A stretch of DNA of 64,000 nt from Pseudomonas sp. GM74 (lineage in GTDB: Bacteria; Pseudomonadota; Gammaproteobacteria; Pseudomonadales; Pseudomonadaceae), in contig NZ_AKJG01000103.1 of assembly GCF_000282455.1 (NCBI RefSeq), positions 1-64,000 on the forward strand, written 5' to 3'. The notes beneath the pieces were generated by a model. The model worked only from the letters and a program-made list of their open reading frames with translations. It was not told the origin of the DNA and searched no databases. The position numbers and the translations under genes were made by a program. Of this stretch, positions 18,420 through 26,707 are shown piece after piece (position 1 is the first letter of the stretch; each line of letters begins with the position of its first letter).

Positions 18420-18510
18420 CTGTAGGAGCTGTCGAGTGAAACGAGGCTGCGATCTTTTGATCTTTTAAAAACAAAGATCGCAGCCTCGTTTCACTCGACA
18501 GCTCCTACAG
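18420..18510. repeat. 38-bp perfect inverted repeat (TGTAGGAGCTG family)
   Basis: Arms of 38 bp (18420-18457 and 18473-18510), starting TGTAGGAGCTGTCGAGTGAA, pair perfectly around a 15-base AT-rich loop. This is a second intergenic repeat type, unrelated in core to the REP units, that I recognise as common in fluorescent pseudomonads. It lies upstream of the DUF4105 gene. Confidence 0.85.
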
Positions 18511-18544
18511 ATGGTTGGCATTACCCGAAAAGGGGGCAGGTCCA

Positions 18545-18576
18545 AAAAACAAAACCCGCTTCCCGAAAGAAGCGGG
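18545..18576 (-). terminator. Terminator of the DUF3015 gene
   Basis: On the minus strand CCCGCTTC, loop, GAAGCGGG is followed by TTTTGTTTTTT. It begins 12 bp after the DUF3015 stop. Confidence 0.9.
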
Positions 18577-18587
18577 GCGGGTCGAGC

Positions 18588-19076
18588 TTAAGCCTGAGTC
18601 GCGTATTTGGCCAGACGAGGGTCGGCTTTGAGTACGGCCAGGGTATTGGTATGCACGTCTTCTGCGGTCACGTCAGCCTTGCTGAAGATCTGCTGGAAGT
18701 GCTCGTGAGTGACGGCGGCGAAGTGCGCACGGTCTTCCGGTGCCACGCCCAGTACCACGGCATAGGTGGTCAGCGCTTCGCCTTGGCCCTTGGCCATGTC
18801 TTCGGACAGTTCGTTCATCATGCCATTCATGGCAAACCAGGATTTGCCGCCATAGGTCAGCGCCGAATTGGTTGCGCAACCGTTGGTACCGGAGGTCATG
18901 CCGAAGGTCGCGTTGCCGGAAGTGCCGTTGGTGGTGGATGCCAGGAAGTGAGCCGGAGTACCACGCTGGCCTTCGAACAGCATGTTGCCCCAACCGCAAT
19001 CCGGGCCGCCTGGCGCTTGCGCCATGGCATTGATGGATACAGCGGTGAAGAGAGTACCAAGAAGAATCCGTTTCAT
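18588..19076 (-). CDS. DUF3015-family secreted protein
   Basis: A 162-residue exported protein with a clear signal peptide (MKRILLGTLFTAVSINAMAQ). The mature part holds GGPDCGWGNMLFEGQRG, two cysteines likely to be disulfide-bonded (DCGWG, NGCATN), a glycine/threonine-rich stretch, and a helical C-terminal half with ALTTYAVVLGVAPEDR. DUF3015 proteins are widespread in gamma-proteobacteria and have no established function. It is a single-gene unit with a strong terminator; a GAGA ribosome site lies about nine bases before the ATG. Confidence 0.88.
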   Translation of the reverse strand: MKRILLGTLFTAVSINAMAQAPGGPDCGWGNMLFEGQRGTPAHFLASTTNGTSGNATFGMTSGTNGCATNSALTYGGKSWFAMNGMMNELSEDMAKGQGEALTTYAVVLGVAPEDRAHFAAVTHEHFQQIFSKADVTAEDVHTNTLAVLKADPRLAKYATQA

Positions 19077-19355
19077 AGCTTTGTTCTCTTTATGTGCATA
19101 CCAATTGACAAGGAGTTCTGGCCCGTTCCGGTGCCAGTGGGCCGGGCATTAGTCCAGCCGCGCAGTTTGGAGTTTAGGCACGATCGCGGGGTTTCGTGAT
19201 TTTTTGCAAAACATTCATGGGGAACGGCGGCGCAAGCCCGGCCCGCTTGGGGTTGGCCGATTGACGATGCTCAGGTCTGCGGCGCTCCTTGCCAGTCGGG
19301 CATGGGCAGCGCCAGAATGCTGCCATCTGCCCCGCCTGATTGTTAAGGAAGCCCG

Positions 19356-21794
19356 ATGCCTGATCCTGTTGCTGCCAGCTTGCGTCTAGCGCCCGAAGCG
19401 CTGACCCGTCCGTTTTCCGCTGAACAGTTCAGCTTCTCTACCACCAATGATCTGGAGCCCTTTCGCGGTGTGCTTGGCCAGGAACGTGCGGTCGAAGCCT
19501 TGCAGTTCGGCGTGGCCATGCCACGCCCCGGTTACAACGTATTCGTCATGGGCGAGCCCGGCACTGGCCGGTTCTCGTTCGTCAAACGCTACCTCAAGGC
19601 CGAAGGCAAGCGCCTGCAGACCCCGGCGGACTGGGTCTACGTCAACAACTTCGATGAACCGCGCGAGCCGCGCGCACTGGAACTGCCTTCGGGCACCGCC
19701 GGGGCCTTCATCGGTGACATCAACGGCTTGATCGACAACCTGCTGGCCACGTTCCCGGCGGTTTTCGAGCATCCGTCCTACCAGCAGAAGAAAAGCGGCA
19801 TCGACCGTGCCTTCAACCAGCGCTACGACAAGGCCCTGGACGTCATCGAGCGCCTGGCCCTGGAAAAGGACGTAGCGCTGTACCGCGACGCCAGCAATAT
19901 CGCCTTCACTCCGATGGGCGACGGCAAGGCCTTGGACGAAGCTGAATTCGCCCAGTTGCCGGAAGCCGAGCGCGATCGCTTTCACGAAGATATTTCGGCA
20001 TTGGAGGAGCGTCTGAACGAAGAGCTCGCCAGCCTGCCGCAATGGAAGCGCGAGTCGAGCAACCAGCTGCGTCATCTGAACGAAGAAACCATCACCCTGG
20101 CCTTGCAGCCATTGTTGTCGCCATTGTCGGAGAAGTACGCCGAGAACGCGGCGGTATGCGGTTATCTGCAAGCCATGCAGGTGTACTTGCTCAAGACCGT
20201 GGTCGAGCAGCTGGTGGACGACAGCAAGACCGACGCAGTCGCCCGTAAGTTGCTGGAAGAACAGTACGCGCCGAGCCTGGTGGTCGGGCACTCGGCCAGC
20301 GGTGGTGCGCCGGTGGTGTTCGAGCCGCACCCGACCTACGAAAACCTTTTCGGGCGCATCGAATACAGCACTGATCAGGGCGCGCTGTACACCACCTATC
20401 GCCAACTGCGGCCGGGTGCCTTGCATCGGGCCAACGGCGGTTTCCTGATCCTTGAAGCGGACAAAATGCTCAGCGAGCCGTTCGTGTGGGACGCGCTGAA
20501 ACGCGCCCTGCAATCGCGCAAGCTGAAAATGGAATCGCCACTGGGTGAGCTGGGCCGTCTGGCCACCGTGACCCTGACGCCGCAACACATTCCGTTGCAG
20601 GTCAAGGTCGTCATCATCGGTGCCCGTCAGCTGTATTACACACTGCAGGACCTCGATCCGGACTTCCAGGAGATGTTCCGCGTCCTGGTGGATTTCGACG
20701 AAGACATCCCGATGGTCGACGAGAGCCTGGAGCAGTTCGCCCAGTTGCTCAAGACCCGTACTTCCGAAGAAGGCATGGCACCGCTGACCGCCGATGCGGT
20801 GGCACGCCTGGCGACCTACAGTGCGCGTCTGGCCGAGCATCAGGGGCGCTTGTCGGCGCGTATCGGTGATTTGTTCCAGCTGGTCAGCGAGGCGGATTTC
20901 ATCCGTCACCTGGCTGGCGATGAAATGACCGACGCCGGGCACATCGAGCGCGCGCTCAAGGCCAAGGCCACGCGGACCGGGCGGGTGTCGGCGCGGATTC
21001 TCGACGATATGCTGGCCGGGATCATACTGATCGACACCGATGGCGCGGCGGTCGGCAAGTGCAACGGCCTGACCGTGCTGGAAGTCGGCGATTCGGCTTT
21101 CGGTGTGCCGGCGCGGATTTCCGCCACGGTGTACCCGGGTGGCAGCGGTATCGTCGACATCGAACGCGAGGTCAACCTCGGCCAGCCAATCCACTCCAAA
21201 GGCGTGATGATCCTTACCGGTTATCTGGGCAGCCGTTACGCCCAGGAGTTTCCGCTGGCGATTTCCGCGAGCATCGCCCTGGAGCAATCCTACGGTTATG
21301 TCGATGGCGACAGTGCTTCCCTGGGCGAGGCCTGCACCCTGATCTCGGCCTTGTCGAAAACCCCGCTCAAGCAGTGCTTTGCCATCACAGGTTCGATCAA
21401 CCAGTTCGGTGAAGTACAAGCGGTCGGCGGGGTCAACGAGAAGATCGAGGGCTTCTTCCGTCTGTGCGAAGCTCGCGGATTGACCGGTGAGCAGGGGGCA
21501 ATCATCCCTCACGCCAACGTCGCCACGCTGATGCTCGACGAGAAGGTGCTGGCGGCGGTGCGTGCGGGGCAGTTCCATGTCTACGCGGTCCGTCAGGCCG
21601 ACGAAGCCTTGAGCTTGCTGGTCGGAGAACCGGCCGGCGAGCCGGACGAGAATGGCGAGTTCCCTGAAGGCAGCGTGAATGCGCGGGTCGTGGAACGCTT
21701 GCGGGTTATCGCGGAAATGATCAGTGAAGATGATCTGAAAGAAGCCGAGAAGGAGTTGGCGCAGGAGGCTTTGGCGGAAACCAAGCCGGCGTGA
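19356..21794 (+). CDS. Lon-family AAA+ protease-like protein (YcbZ/LonH type)
   Basis: An 812-residue cytosolic protein. The N-terminal half is an AAA-like domain with Walker A-like GEPGTGRF (66-73), where R72 replaces the usual lysine, interrupted by a long helical insertion (about 140-300). The C-terminal Lon protease domain (about 560-770) keeps the Ser-Lys dyad: S653 in VDGDSASLGEA and K696 in VGGVNEKIEGFF. It resembles E. coli YcbZ and PAO1 PA4576 (from memory) more than Lon or LonB. Proteolysis is likely, but ATP dependence is doubtful given the P-loop change. AAGGA six bases before the ATG is a strong ribosome site. Confidence 0.9.
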   Translation: MPDPVAASLRLAPEALTRPFSAEQFSFSTTNDLEPFRGVLGQERAVEALQFGVAMPRPGYNVFVMGEPGTGRFSFVKRYLKAEGKRLQTPADWVYVNNFDEPREPRALELPSGTAGAFIGDINGLIDNLLATFPAVFEHPSYQQKKSGIDRAFNQRYDKALDVIERLALEKDVALYRDASNIAFTPMGDGKALDEAEFAQLPEAERDRFHEDISALEERLNEELASLPQWKRESSNQLRHLNEETITLALQPLLSPLSEKYAENAAVCGYLQAMQVYLLKTVVEQLVDDSKTDAVARKLLEEQYAPSLVVGHSASGGAPVVFEPHPTYENLFGRIEYSTDQGALYTTYRQLRPGALHRANGGFLILEADKMLSEPFVWDALKRALQSRKLKMESPLGELGRLATVTLTPQHIPLQVKVVIIGARQLYYTLQDLDPDFQEMFRVLVDFDEDIPMVDESLEQFAQLLKTRTSEEGMAPLTADAVARLATYSARLAEHQGRLSARIGDLFQLVSEADFIRHLAGDEMTDAGHIERALKAKATRTGRVSARILDDMLAGIILIDTDGAAVGKCNGLTVLEVGDSAFGVPARISATVYPGGSGIVDIEREVNLGQPIHSKGVMILTGYLGSRYAQEFPLAISASIALEQSYGYVDGDSASLGEACTLISALSKTPLKQCFAITGSINQFGEVQAVGGVNEKIEGFFRLCEARGLTGEQGAIIPHANVATLMLDEKVLAAVRAGQFHVYAVRQADEALSLLVGEPAGEPDENGEFPEGSVNARVVERLRVIAEMISEDDLKEAEKELAQEALAETKPA

Positions 21795-21806
21795 TGCAGT
21801 AACCCA

Positions 21807-21834
21807 TGTGGGAGCGGGCTTGCTCGCTCCCACA
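21807..21834. repeat. Single REP palindrome
   Basis: TGTGGGAGCG, short loop, CGCTCCCACA, 13 bp after the Lon-like gene. Only one unit is present. Confidence 0.8.
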
Positions 21835-22034
21835 TTTGTTTGTGTGAATACCGGAGAGTGTCGTCGAAATGACGTCAATATTCACACTATGACCATTCGG
21901 CGCCTTTCGGTCTTGCCCCGGCCTGCAAGCCAGACTTTTCTTCTATTCTCTGCTCAAGGATATCGACAGTAATCACAGGATCGAAACAGCCTTCCCATGG
22001 GGGCTGAATACCGGATCTACCGAGGGTCGCCGCC

Positions 22035-22376
22035 ATGTCGCGCAACCTCTGTCTCACCCGTCAATGCCTGGGCCTTGTGACCCGTATCGAATGTGCCATC
22101 CGTCCATTGGCGGGAGATACGGGCATGTGGACTCTGCTGTTCGCTGCCGGAATGGCTGGTGAACAACCTTCGGCCATCAAGGCCCAAGGCCCGTTTCACG
22201 GTCCGTTCGTCGCTGAATCAATCCTCGACACCATCGTTGAAAGCCTGACCTTGCACGGCTACGAGTTGGCTGACGATCCGCAAATCTGGTGCCTGCACCT
22301 GCAAGCCCAACTGCGGGAAATCAACGGTGGTCGCTGCCGGAACATGGGCGGCTTCGAGTTTCACCCCGAGCACTGA
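22035..22376 (+). CDS. Conserved hypothetical protein (PA4575-like)
   Basis: A 113-residue soluble protein that I place by position as the counterpart of PAO1 PA4575 (from memory). It contains three spaced cysteines early (NLCLTRQCLGLVTRIECAIR) and a conserved-looking PHEQ-poor helix GPFVAESILDTIVESLTLHG, ending in a short NMGGFEFHPEH tail. No known domain was recognised and no function is assigned. The start at ATG 22035 is the first in the open frame, with GGGTCGCCG upstream as a poor ribosome site. It is convergent with the large lipoprotein gene, six bases apart. Confidence 0.7.
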   Translation: MSRNLCLTRQCLGLVTRIECAIRPLAGDTGMWTLLFAAGMAGEQPSAIKAQGPFHGPFVAESILDTIVESLTLHGYELADDPQIWCLHLQAQLREINGGRCRNMGGFEFHPEH

Positions 22377-22382
22377 GTGGCA

Positions 22383-24209
22383 CTATTGATCAAGGCTTGT
22401 CATGTCGGCCTTGTCGAGTTTGACTTCGAAACCATATTGCACGGTGGCGAGGTCAGTGCGCTGATAGGTTTCCAGGCGCGTAGGCTGCCCGTAGAAGTAA
22501 TGCACGGCAAACTGCGCCGGACCCTGTGCGCTCGCGCCATGGTTGACCGATAGAATCTCCTTCAAGTAATTGCCGCTGTCGTCCTTGGCGAAAAAGCGCC
22601 AGTCCTGGGCGGGAAATGCCTTCAGGTCCACCACCAATGCATTGTCTTTTAGCCCGAGGCCCTTGGGCAGTTGACGGGCATCGACGGATTGTTTGTCGAG
22701 CGTGGCCAGGAACAGCGGCATCGAGCCCACCGCATAGGCCGGGGTTTGCGGAAACAGATTCAGATCGTAAGTGATGGTGCCGCGCAGAGGATCGATCTGG
22801 TACGCCTCTGACGGCAGTTCGATCGGTTCGTCGCGTTTGCCAAGAGTGTCTTCGGTAAAGAAGCTCACCGGACTTTCACCGGGGTTGAACGATGTGCCGA
22901 GCAGTTCATCGTTGAAGGTGCGCAGGTGAGTGAATTCGATTCGCGCAGCACTGGGGTCGTCGACCGACTGACTGATGCTGACATTCTTTTTCAGCTGATC
23001 CTCAGTCAGCGTTGCCCCTTTCAGCCAGCCCGCCGCCTGGTCGTCGTAGACCACCACCGACAGGTTCAAGGGCTGGATGGACTTGTCCGTGGTATTGGCA
23101 TCGAAGCGCCGGATCGGCAGGTCGAGGTCCTTTCGGGTGACCGTGACGGCGGAAAAATCCAGCAGGCTGACTTCGAGTGTTTCGATCGTCCCGTTGAAGT
23201 ACACCTTCGAATAATGCCGAGCCTGCTGTTTCTCAAAGTTGCGTTGTTCTTCGTCGAGCTGTTTTTCCAGGGCCTCGCTCCAGCTTTTTTGCTGCTGCAT
23301 CTTGGCCAGTTGCTGCTGATAGAAGGCAATTTGAACCGAGGTTTCGTTGATTGAGCCGGCGCGTGCGATGAATTGCCCGGTGCTGTCCCTGGCCTGGACG
23401 ATCAGCGGGTTGAGCGGCGTTTCACTGACTTCGGGGGCCGGCGCGCTGTTGTTGTATTCGATTTCCGCGTAGTTGTTCGTCAATGAGAGCAGGGTGACGC
23501 TCAGGTTGTCATTGGTGCGGGTCTGGCCTGCGTCGTTTTTCGTCAGGTCGAAGCTGTAGAGGCGGCGTGGCGCGATGACTTCGATCTTGCCTTGCAGGCT
23601 TACCGGTTGCGGTTGCTGCTTTCTGTCGATGTCGAGGCCTTCGATGAAGGGGTAGGCCACGGTCAGGTCATCGGGGTTGGTCAGGTTGGAGCTCGATGGG
23701 CTGAGCTGAATGCCCGGGTCGGTTTCCGACCATTCCGGCTGGAAGGGAATCACCCGTTTGTTGCTTAGTGTGACCGACTGCCATTCCAGGCCATGGGGAA
23801 ACAAAAACGCGGCAGGAATGCTGAAGGTGAAGGGAAATACTGGTTGCAGATCGGTCAGGTAGTCGGAACCGGAGTCTTTTTGCAGCACGAACAACCCGTT
23901 GATGTAGGTGTCGACCAGGGCTTGCGGGCTCGGGTAGTGCTTGAGCATGGCGAGGGCGTCTTCGCCGTATTCGGTTTCCACCGGCTTGCTGTCGAGCTTG
24001 AGTTGCGCGCGCTCGAGCAACAGCAGCGAGCCGCCCAGCTCCGACACGGCATCCTTGAGTTTCGGATCCTGGATGGCGTCCAGCGATTTTTCGAACTGCG
24101 CGGTTTTTTCTTCGAGACTGACCTGACGTTTTTCGTCGCTGGGCGAGCAGCCGCTCAGTAGCAGCGCCATGCAAATTCCGGCACTCGTCAAAGGTAATCG
24201 CACATCCAT
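22383..24209 (-). CDS. Large lipoprotein of unknown function
   Basis: A 608-residue protein with a lipoprotein signal peptide: lipobox LLSGC, with C21 as the predicted lipidated cysteine followed by SPSD. Ser at +2 favours outer-membrane sorting. A short helical region (about 30-75) precedes a long beta-rich body with a coiled-coil segment near 290-335 (FYQQQLAKMQQQKSWSEALE). I recognise no catalytic motif. It stands between the PA4575-like gene and yqhA, transcribed away from yqhA. Its length and lack of a known domain make it one of the less understood genes here. Confidence 0.75.
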   Translation of the reverse strand: MDVRLPLTSAGICMALLLSGCSPSDEKRQVSLEEKTAQFEKSLDAIQDPKLKDAVSELGGSLLLLERAQLKLDSKPVETEYGEDALAMLKHYPSPQALVDTYINGLFVLQKDSGSDYLTDLQPVFPFTFSIPAAFLFPHGLEWQSVTLSNKRVIPFQPEWSETDPGIQLSPSSSNLTNPDDLTVAYPFIEGLDIDRKQQPQPVSLQGKIEVIAPRRLYSFDLTKNDAGQTRTNDNLSVTLLSLTNNYAEIEYNNSAPAPEVSETPLNPLIVQARDSTGQFIARAGSINETSVQIAFYQQQLAKMQQQKSWSEALEKQLDEEQRNFEKQQARHYSKVYFNGTIETLEVSLLDFSAVTVTRKDLDLPIRRFDANTTDKSIQPLNLSVVVYDDQAAGWLKGATLTEDQLKKNVSISQSVDDPSAARIEFTHLRTFNDELLGTSFNPGESPVSFFTEDTLGKRDEPIELPSEAYQIDPLRGTITYDLNLFPQTPAYAVGSMPLFLATLDKQSVDARQLPKGLGLKDNALVVDLKAFPAQDWRFFAKDDSGNYLKEILSVNHGASAQGPAQFAVHYFYGQPTRLETYQRTDLATVQYGFEVKLDKADMTSLDQ

Positions 24210-24380
24210 TTCCCGTCTTCCTGTCCGACATCACTGAGCAGTCAATGATTTGGACACTAGCAGAAAAACTTTGATACACAGGCGCAGGTGGCGGATTTTT
24301 CGACGGTTTCTGGCAGCTTCTGGGTATGGACGGGCGGCTGGTATACTCGCCGCCATTTTCAGCCCAACATGTGAGATTCA

Positions 24381-24869
24381 ATGGAACGCTTTATCGAAAA
24401 TGCAATGTACGCCTCGCGCTGGCTGCTGGCGCCGATCTATTTCGGTCTGTCCCTCGGGCTGTTGGCGCTGGCACTGAAATTCTTCCAGGAAGTCTTCCAC
24501 GTCATCCCGAACGTGTTTTCGATGGCCGAATCGGACTTGATCCTGGTGCTGCTGTCGCTGATCGACATGGCCCTGGTGGGCGGCCTGCTGGTGATGGTGA
24601 TGATTTCCGGCTACGAGAACTTCGTCTCGCAACTGGACATCGACGACAGCAAGGAAAAGCTCAACTGGCTGGGCACCATGGACTCTTCGTCGCTGAAGAT
24701 GAAGGTGGCCGCATCGATCGTGGCGATCTCTTCCATTCACCTGCTGCGCATCTTCATGGACGCCAAGAACGTCGATCCCGAACATTTGCAGTGGTACGTG
24801 ATCATCCACATGACCTTCGTGGTCTCGGCATTTGCCATGGGTTACCTGGATAAAGTCACCAAGCACTGA
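24381..24869 (+). CDS. yqhA: YqhA family (UPF0114, TIGR00645) inner-membrane protein
   Basis: A 162-residue protein with about four hydrophobic segments (17-37, 52-75, 108-125, 136-155). The family hallmark MERFIENAMYASRWLLAPIY is present at the N-terminus, as is SGYENFVSQLD in the first loop. The length matches E. coli YqhA (164). Function is unknown; a transport or stress role has only been guessed. A TATACT -10-like box lies near 24340, about 40 bp before the ATG, so the gene probably has its own promoter. A REP pair follows. Confidence 0.92.
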   Translation: MERFIENAMYASRWLLAPIYFGLSLGLLALALKFFQEVFHVIPNVFSMAESDLILVLLSLIDMALVGGLLVMVMISGYENFVSQLDIDDSKEKLNWLGTMDSSSLKMKVAASIVAISSIHLLRIFMDAKNVDPEHLQWYVIIHMTFVVSAFAMGYLDKVTKH

Positions 24870-24882
24870 TTTCAACTTCCAT

Positions 24883-24970
24883 TGTGGGAGCGTGGCTTGC
24901 CCGCGATGGCATCACCTCGGTCTAACGATGAACCGCAGTGATGCCATCGCGGGCAAGCCATGCTCCCACA
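24883..24970. repeat. REP pair (GCGTGGCTTGCC variant)
   Basis: Inverted units TGTGGGAGCGTGGCTTGCCC and complement, both arms carrying the compensating CGTGG/CCATG change, so pairing is kept. The inner arms continue as GCGATGGCATCAC and its complement. Confidence 0.88.
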
Positions 24971-25068
24971 GGGTTGCAAAACAGACGGGCGGTGTTGTTT
25001 GCGGCTTGTACTTTGATGCGTCGAAGCCTATCCCTGTAAAGAGGCTCGCTACTGCGTGAGGTGCGCTC

Positions 25069-25359
25069 ATGAACCTGCAAGAGTTGAATGCGTATGCCGT
25101 CGCCGGGAAGGTCGATGAGCTGAACCTGATCTCTATGGAGGGCGGCATCTACCTGCTGGAGGCGCGGATGCATGGCACGGCGTATCCCTTGAGCGATACG
25201 CGCGGACACATGATGAGCCTGCGCTCGGTGGAGCACGCCCGTGATGTTCTGCGCTCCTTTCCCAAGTTGCACTTCAACCTCGTGCACACGGTCGTGCATG
25301 ACGAAATGTGCGGTCTGGTTGCCGATGTAGAGGAAAACCTGAAGGTGCCGATCGCCTGA
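25069..25359 (+). CDS. DUF6482-like small protein
   Basis: A 96-residue soluble protein with alternating strands (ELNLISMEGGIYLLEARMHG, FNLVHTVVHDEMCGLVAD). It is conserved in pseudomonads by my recollection of DUF6482, without assigned function. A GAGGTGCGCTC stretch precedes the ATG as a usable ribosome site. It lies 122 bp upstream of fklB in the same direction and could share a transcript, though no terminator or promoter settles this. Confidence 0.75.
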   Translation: MNLQELNAYAVAGKVDELNLISMEGGIYLLEARMHGTAYPLSDTRGHMMSLRSVEHARDVLRSFPKLHFNLVHTVVHDEMCGLVADVEENLKVPIA

Positions 25360-25480
25360 GGCCCCTCATCAATGGCATGACATCTGTGCTAGTCTGCTGG
25401 CCCTTTTGGTTCCGGGCGCTCCGGGACGCGCTGTGCACGCATGGCAAGTTCCCGAGCCGTCCGCACAGCGGAGCAGTGTC

Positions 25481-26098
25481 ATGTCCGAAGTAAATCTGTC
25501 CACCGACGAAACCCGCGTCAGCTACGGCATTGGCCGTCAGTTGGGCGACCAACTGCGCGACAACCCGCCGCCGGGCGTAAGCCTGGACGCGATCCTGGCC
25601 GGTCTGACCGACGCATTCGCCGGCAAGCCAAGCCGTGTGGGTCAGGAAGAAATGTCCGCCAGTTTCAAAGTCATCCGCGAAATCATGCAGGCCGAAGCTG
25701 CAGCCAAGGCTGAAGCGGCTGCTGGCGAAGGCCTGGCCTTCCTGGCTGAAAACGCCAAGCGTGACGGCATCACCACTCTGGCTTCCGGCCTGCAGTTCGA
25801 AGTCCTGACCGCTGGTGAAGGCGCCAAGCCATCCCGTGAAGATTCCGTACGTACTCACTACCACGGCACCCTGATCGACGGCACTGTGTTCGACAGTTCC
25901 TACGAGCGCGGCGAGCCTGCGGAATTCCCGGTTGGCGGCGTGATCGCCGGCTGGACCGAAGCCCTGCAGCTGATGAACGCCGGCAGCAAATGGCGCCTGT
26001 ACGTGCCGAGCGAACTGGCTTACGGCGCTCAAGGCGTTGGCAGCATCCCGCCGCACAGCGTACTGGTGTTCGACGTCGAGCTGCTCGACGTTCTGTAA
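25481..26098 (+). CDS. fklB: FKBP-type peptidyl-prolyl isomerase FklB
   Basis: A 205-residue enzyme catalysing cis-trans isomerisation of Xaa-Pro bonds. The N-terminal helical dimerisation domain (about 1-95, YGIGRQLGDQLR onward) and C-terminal FKBP domain (about 110-205, with VRTHYHGTLIDGTVFDSSYE, WTEALQLMNAGSKW and IPPHSVLVFDVELLDVL) match MIP/FklB proteins, and E. coli FklB has 206 residues. There is no signal peptide, so it is presumably cytosolic. I use ATG 25481 with GGAG nine bases upstream rather than an upstream in-frame start at 25406 that would add 25 non-conserved residues. Confidence 0.94.
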   Translation: MSEVNLSTDETRVSYGIGRQLGDQLRDNPPPGVSLDAILAGLTDAFAGKPSRVGQEEMSASFKVIREIMQAEAAAKAEAAAGEGLAFLAENAKRDGITTLASGLQFEVLTAGEGAKPSREDSVRTHYHGTLIDGTVFDSSYERGEPAEFPVGGVIAGWTEALQLMNAGSKWRLYVPSELAYGAQGVGSIPPHSVLVFDVELLDVL

Positions 26099-26126
26099 GA
26101 CCTGGCCCGATATAACGTCGGGCTAA

Positions 26127-26230
26127 TGTGGGAGCGACGGTGCGGCGATCCGACTTGCTCGCGATGGCGGTGTGTCAGTCAATGTATCTGTGATGGAACA
26201 TCCGCTATCGCGAGCAAGCTCGCTCCCACA
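26127..26230. repeat. REP pair with one lengthened unit
   Basis: The left unit has about 14 extra bases (GGTGCGGCGATCCGA) inside the usual GCGAGCTTGCTCGC loop; the right unit is standard. The spacer carries TGTCAGTCAATG, related to the REPIN spacers elsewhere. Confidence 0.85.
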
Positions 26231-26245
26231 GTTTTTTACGGTGAT

Positions 26246-26503
26246 TCATATTTCGATCTTGTGGTGCAGTTCACTGTGCGGGCGCAACGCCCGGGCATAG
26301 CAGAACAGAAACAGATTACGCACCAGTTCCTTGAGCACCACCGGCTCGCTGGAACTCAGGCCATTGAGGTCAAGATCACCCTGGTCCTGCAGTTCGCTCA
26401 AGGCTTCTTCTTCCAGCACCGCACAGACTTCCCCGGTTTCCCGATGCAGGATCCGAAGGTATGGGTGTGGGCGGTCCAGCCAGGCATCGATCAAATAAGT
26501 CAT
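26246..26503 (-). CDS. Small iron-regulated hypothetical (PA4570-like)
   Basis: An 85-residue protein (MTYLIDAWLDRPHPYLRILH) of mixed strand and helix, with no signal peptide or cysteine cluster. By position and sequence feel it corresponds to PAO1 PA4570, which I recall among iron-starvation-induced genes (not checked). A strong Fur-box-like palindrome lies 22 bp upstream of the start, which supports iron control. I start at ATG 26503 with GGAG nine bases upstream; ATG 26512 and GTG 26518 are in frame but overlap that site. Function unknown. Confidence 0.75.
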   Translation of the reverse strand: MTYLIDAWLDRPHPYLRILHRETGEVCAVLEEEALSELQDQGDLDLNGLSSSEPVVLKELVRNLFLFCYARALRPHSELHHKIEI

Positions 26504-26524
26504 GGTTCTCATCTCCACTGAGGG

Positions 26525-26553
26525 TTTGATGAGAATAATTCTTATTCATCAAA
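26525..26553 (-). promoter_or_regulatory. Fur-box-like palindrome
   Basis: The core GATGAGAATAATTCTTATTC then ATC (26528-26550) sits inside outer arms TTTGATGA/TCATCAAA. It resembles the GATAATGATAATCATTATC Fur consensus in its three-hexamer layout. It overlaps the expected promoter of the small minus-strand gene starting at 26503. The call is from motif match alone. Confidence 0.7.
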
Positions 26554-26670
26554 TAGCAAGGGCCTATTGGCGGTTTGCGCTTTTTTCCGGGTAAAGATTG
26601 CGTCAGGTCAAATCGACTGGCGTTTGGCTATTGCGAGGGTTTACCGGGTGAAACGGGGGAGGGTGAGGCG

Positions 26671-26695
26671 CCATCCCACGCCGGGCGCGGGATGG
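26671..26695 (-). terminator. Terminator-like hairpin after the PhnA-type gene
   Basis: CCATCCC, interior CGC/GCG, GGGATGG gives a stem of seven plus three pairs 13 bp after the stop. No T tract follows on the minus strand, so termination is uncertain. Confidence 0.4.
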
Positions 26696-26707
26696 ACAAC
26701 AGCAGGC

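Noticed and set aside
19386..21878. Long open frame opposite the Lon-like gene
   Set aside because: Antisense shadow in GC-rich coding DNA; the real gene has clear protease motifs.
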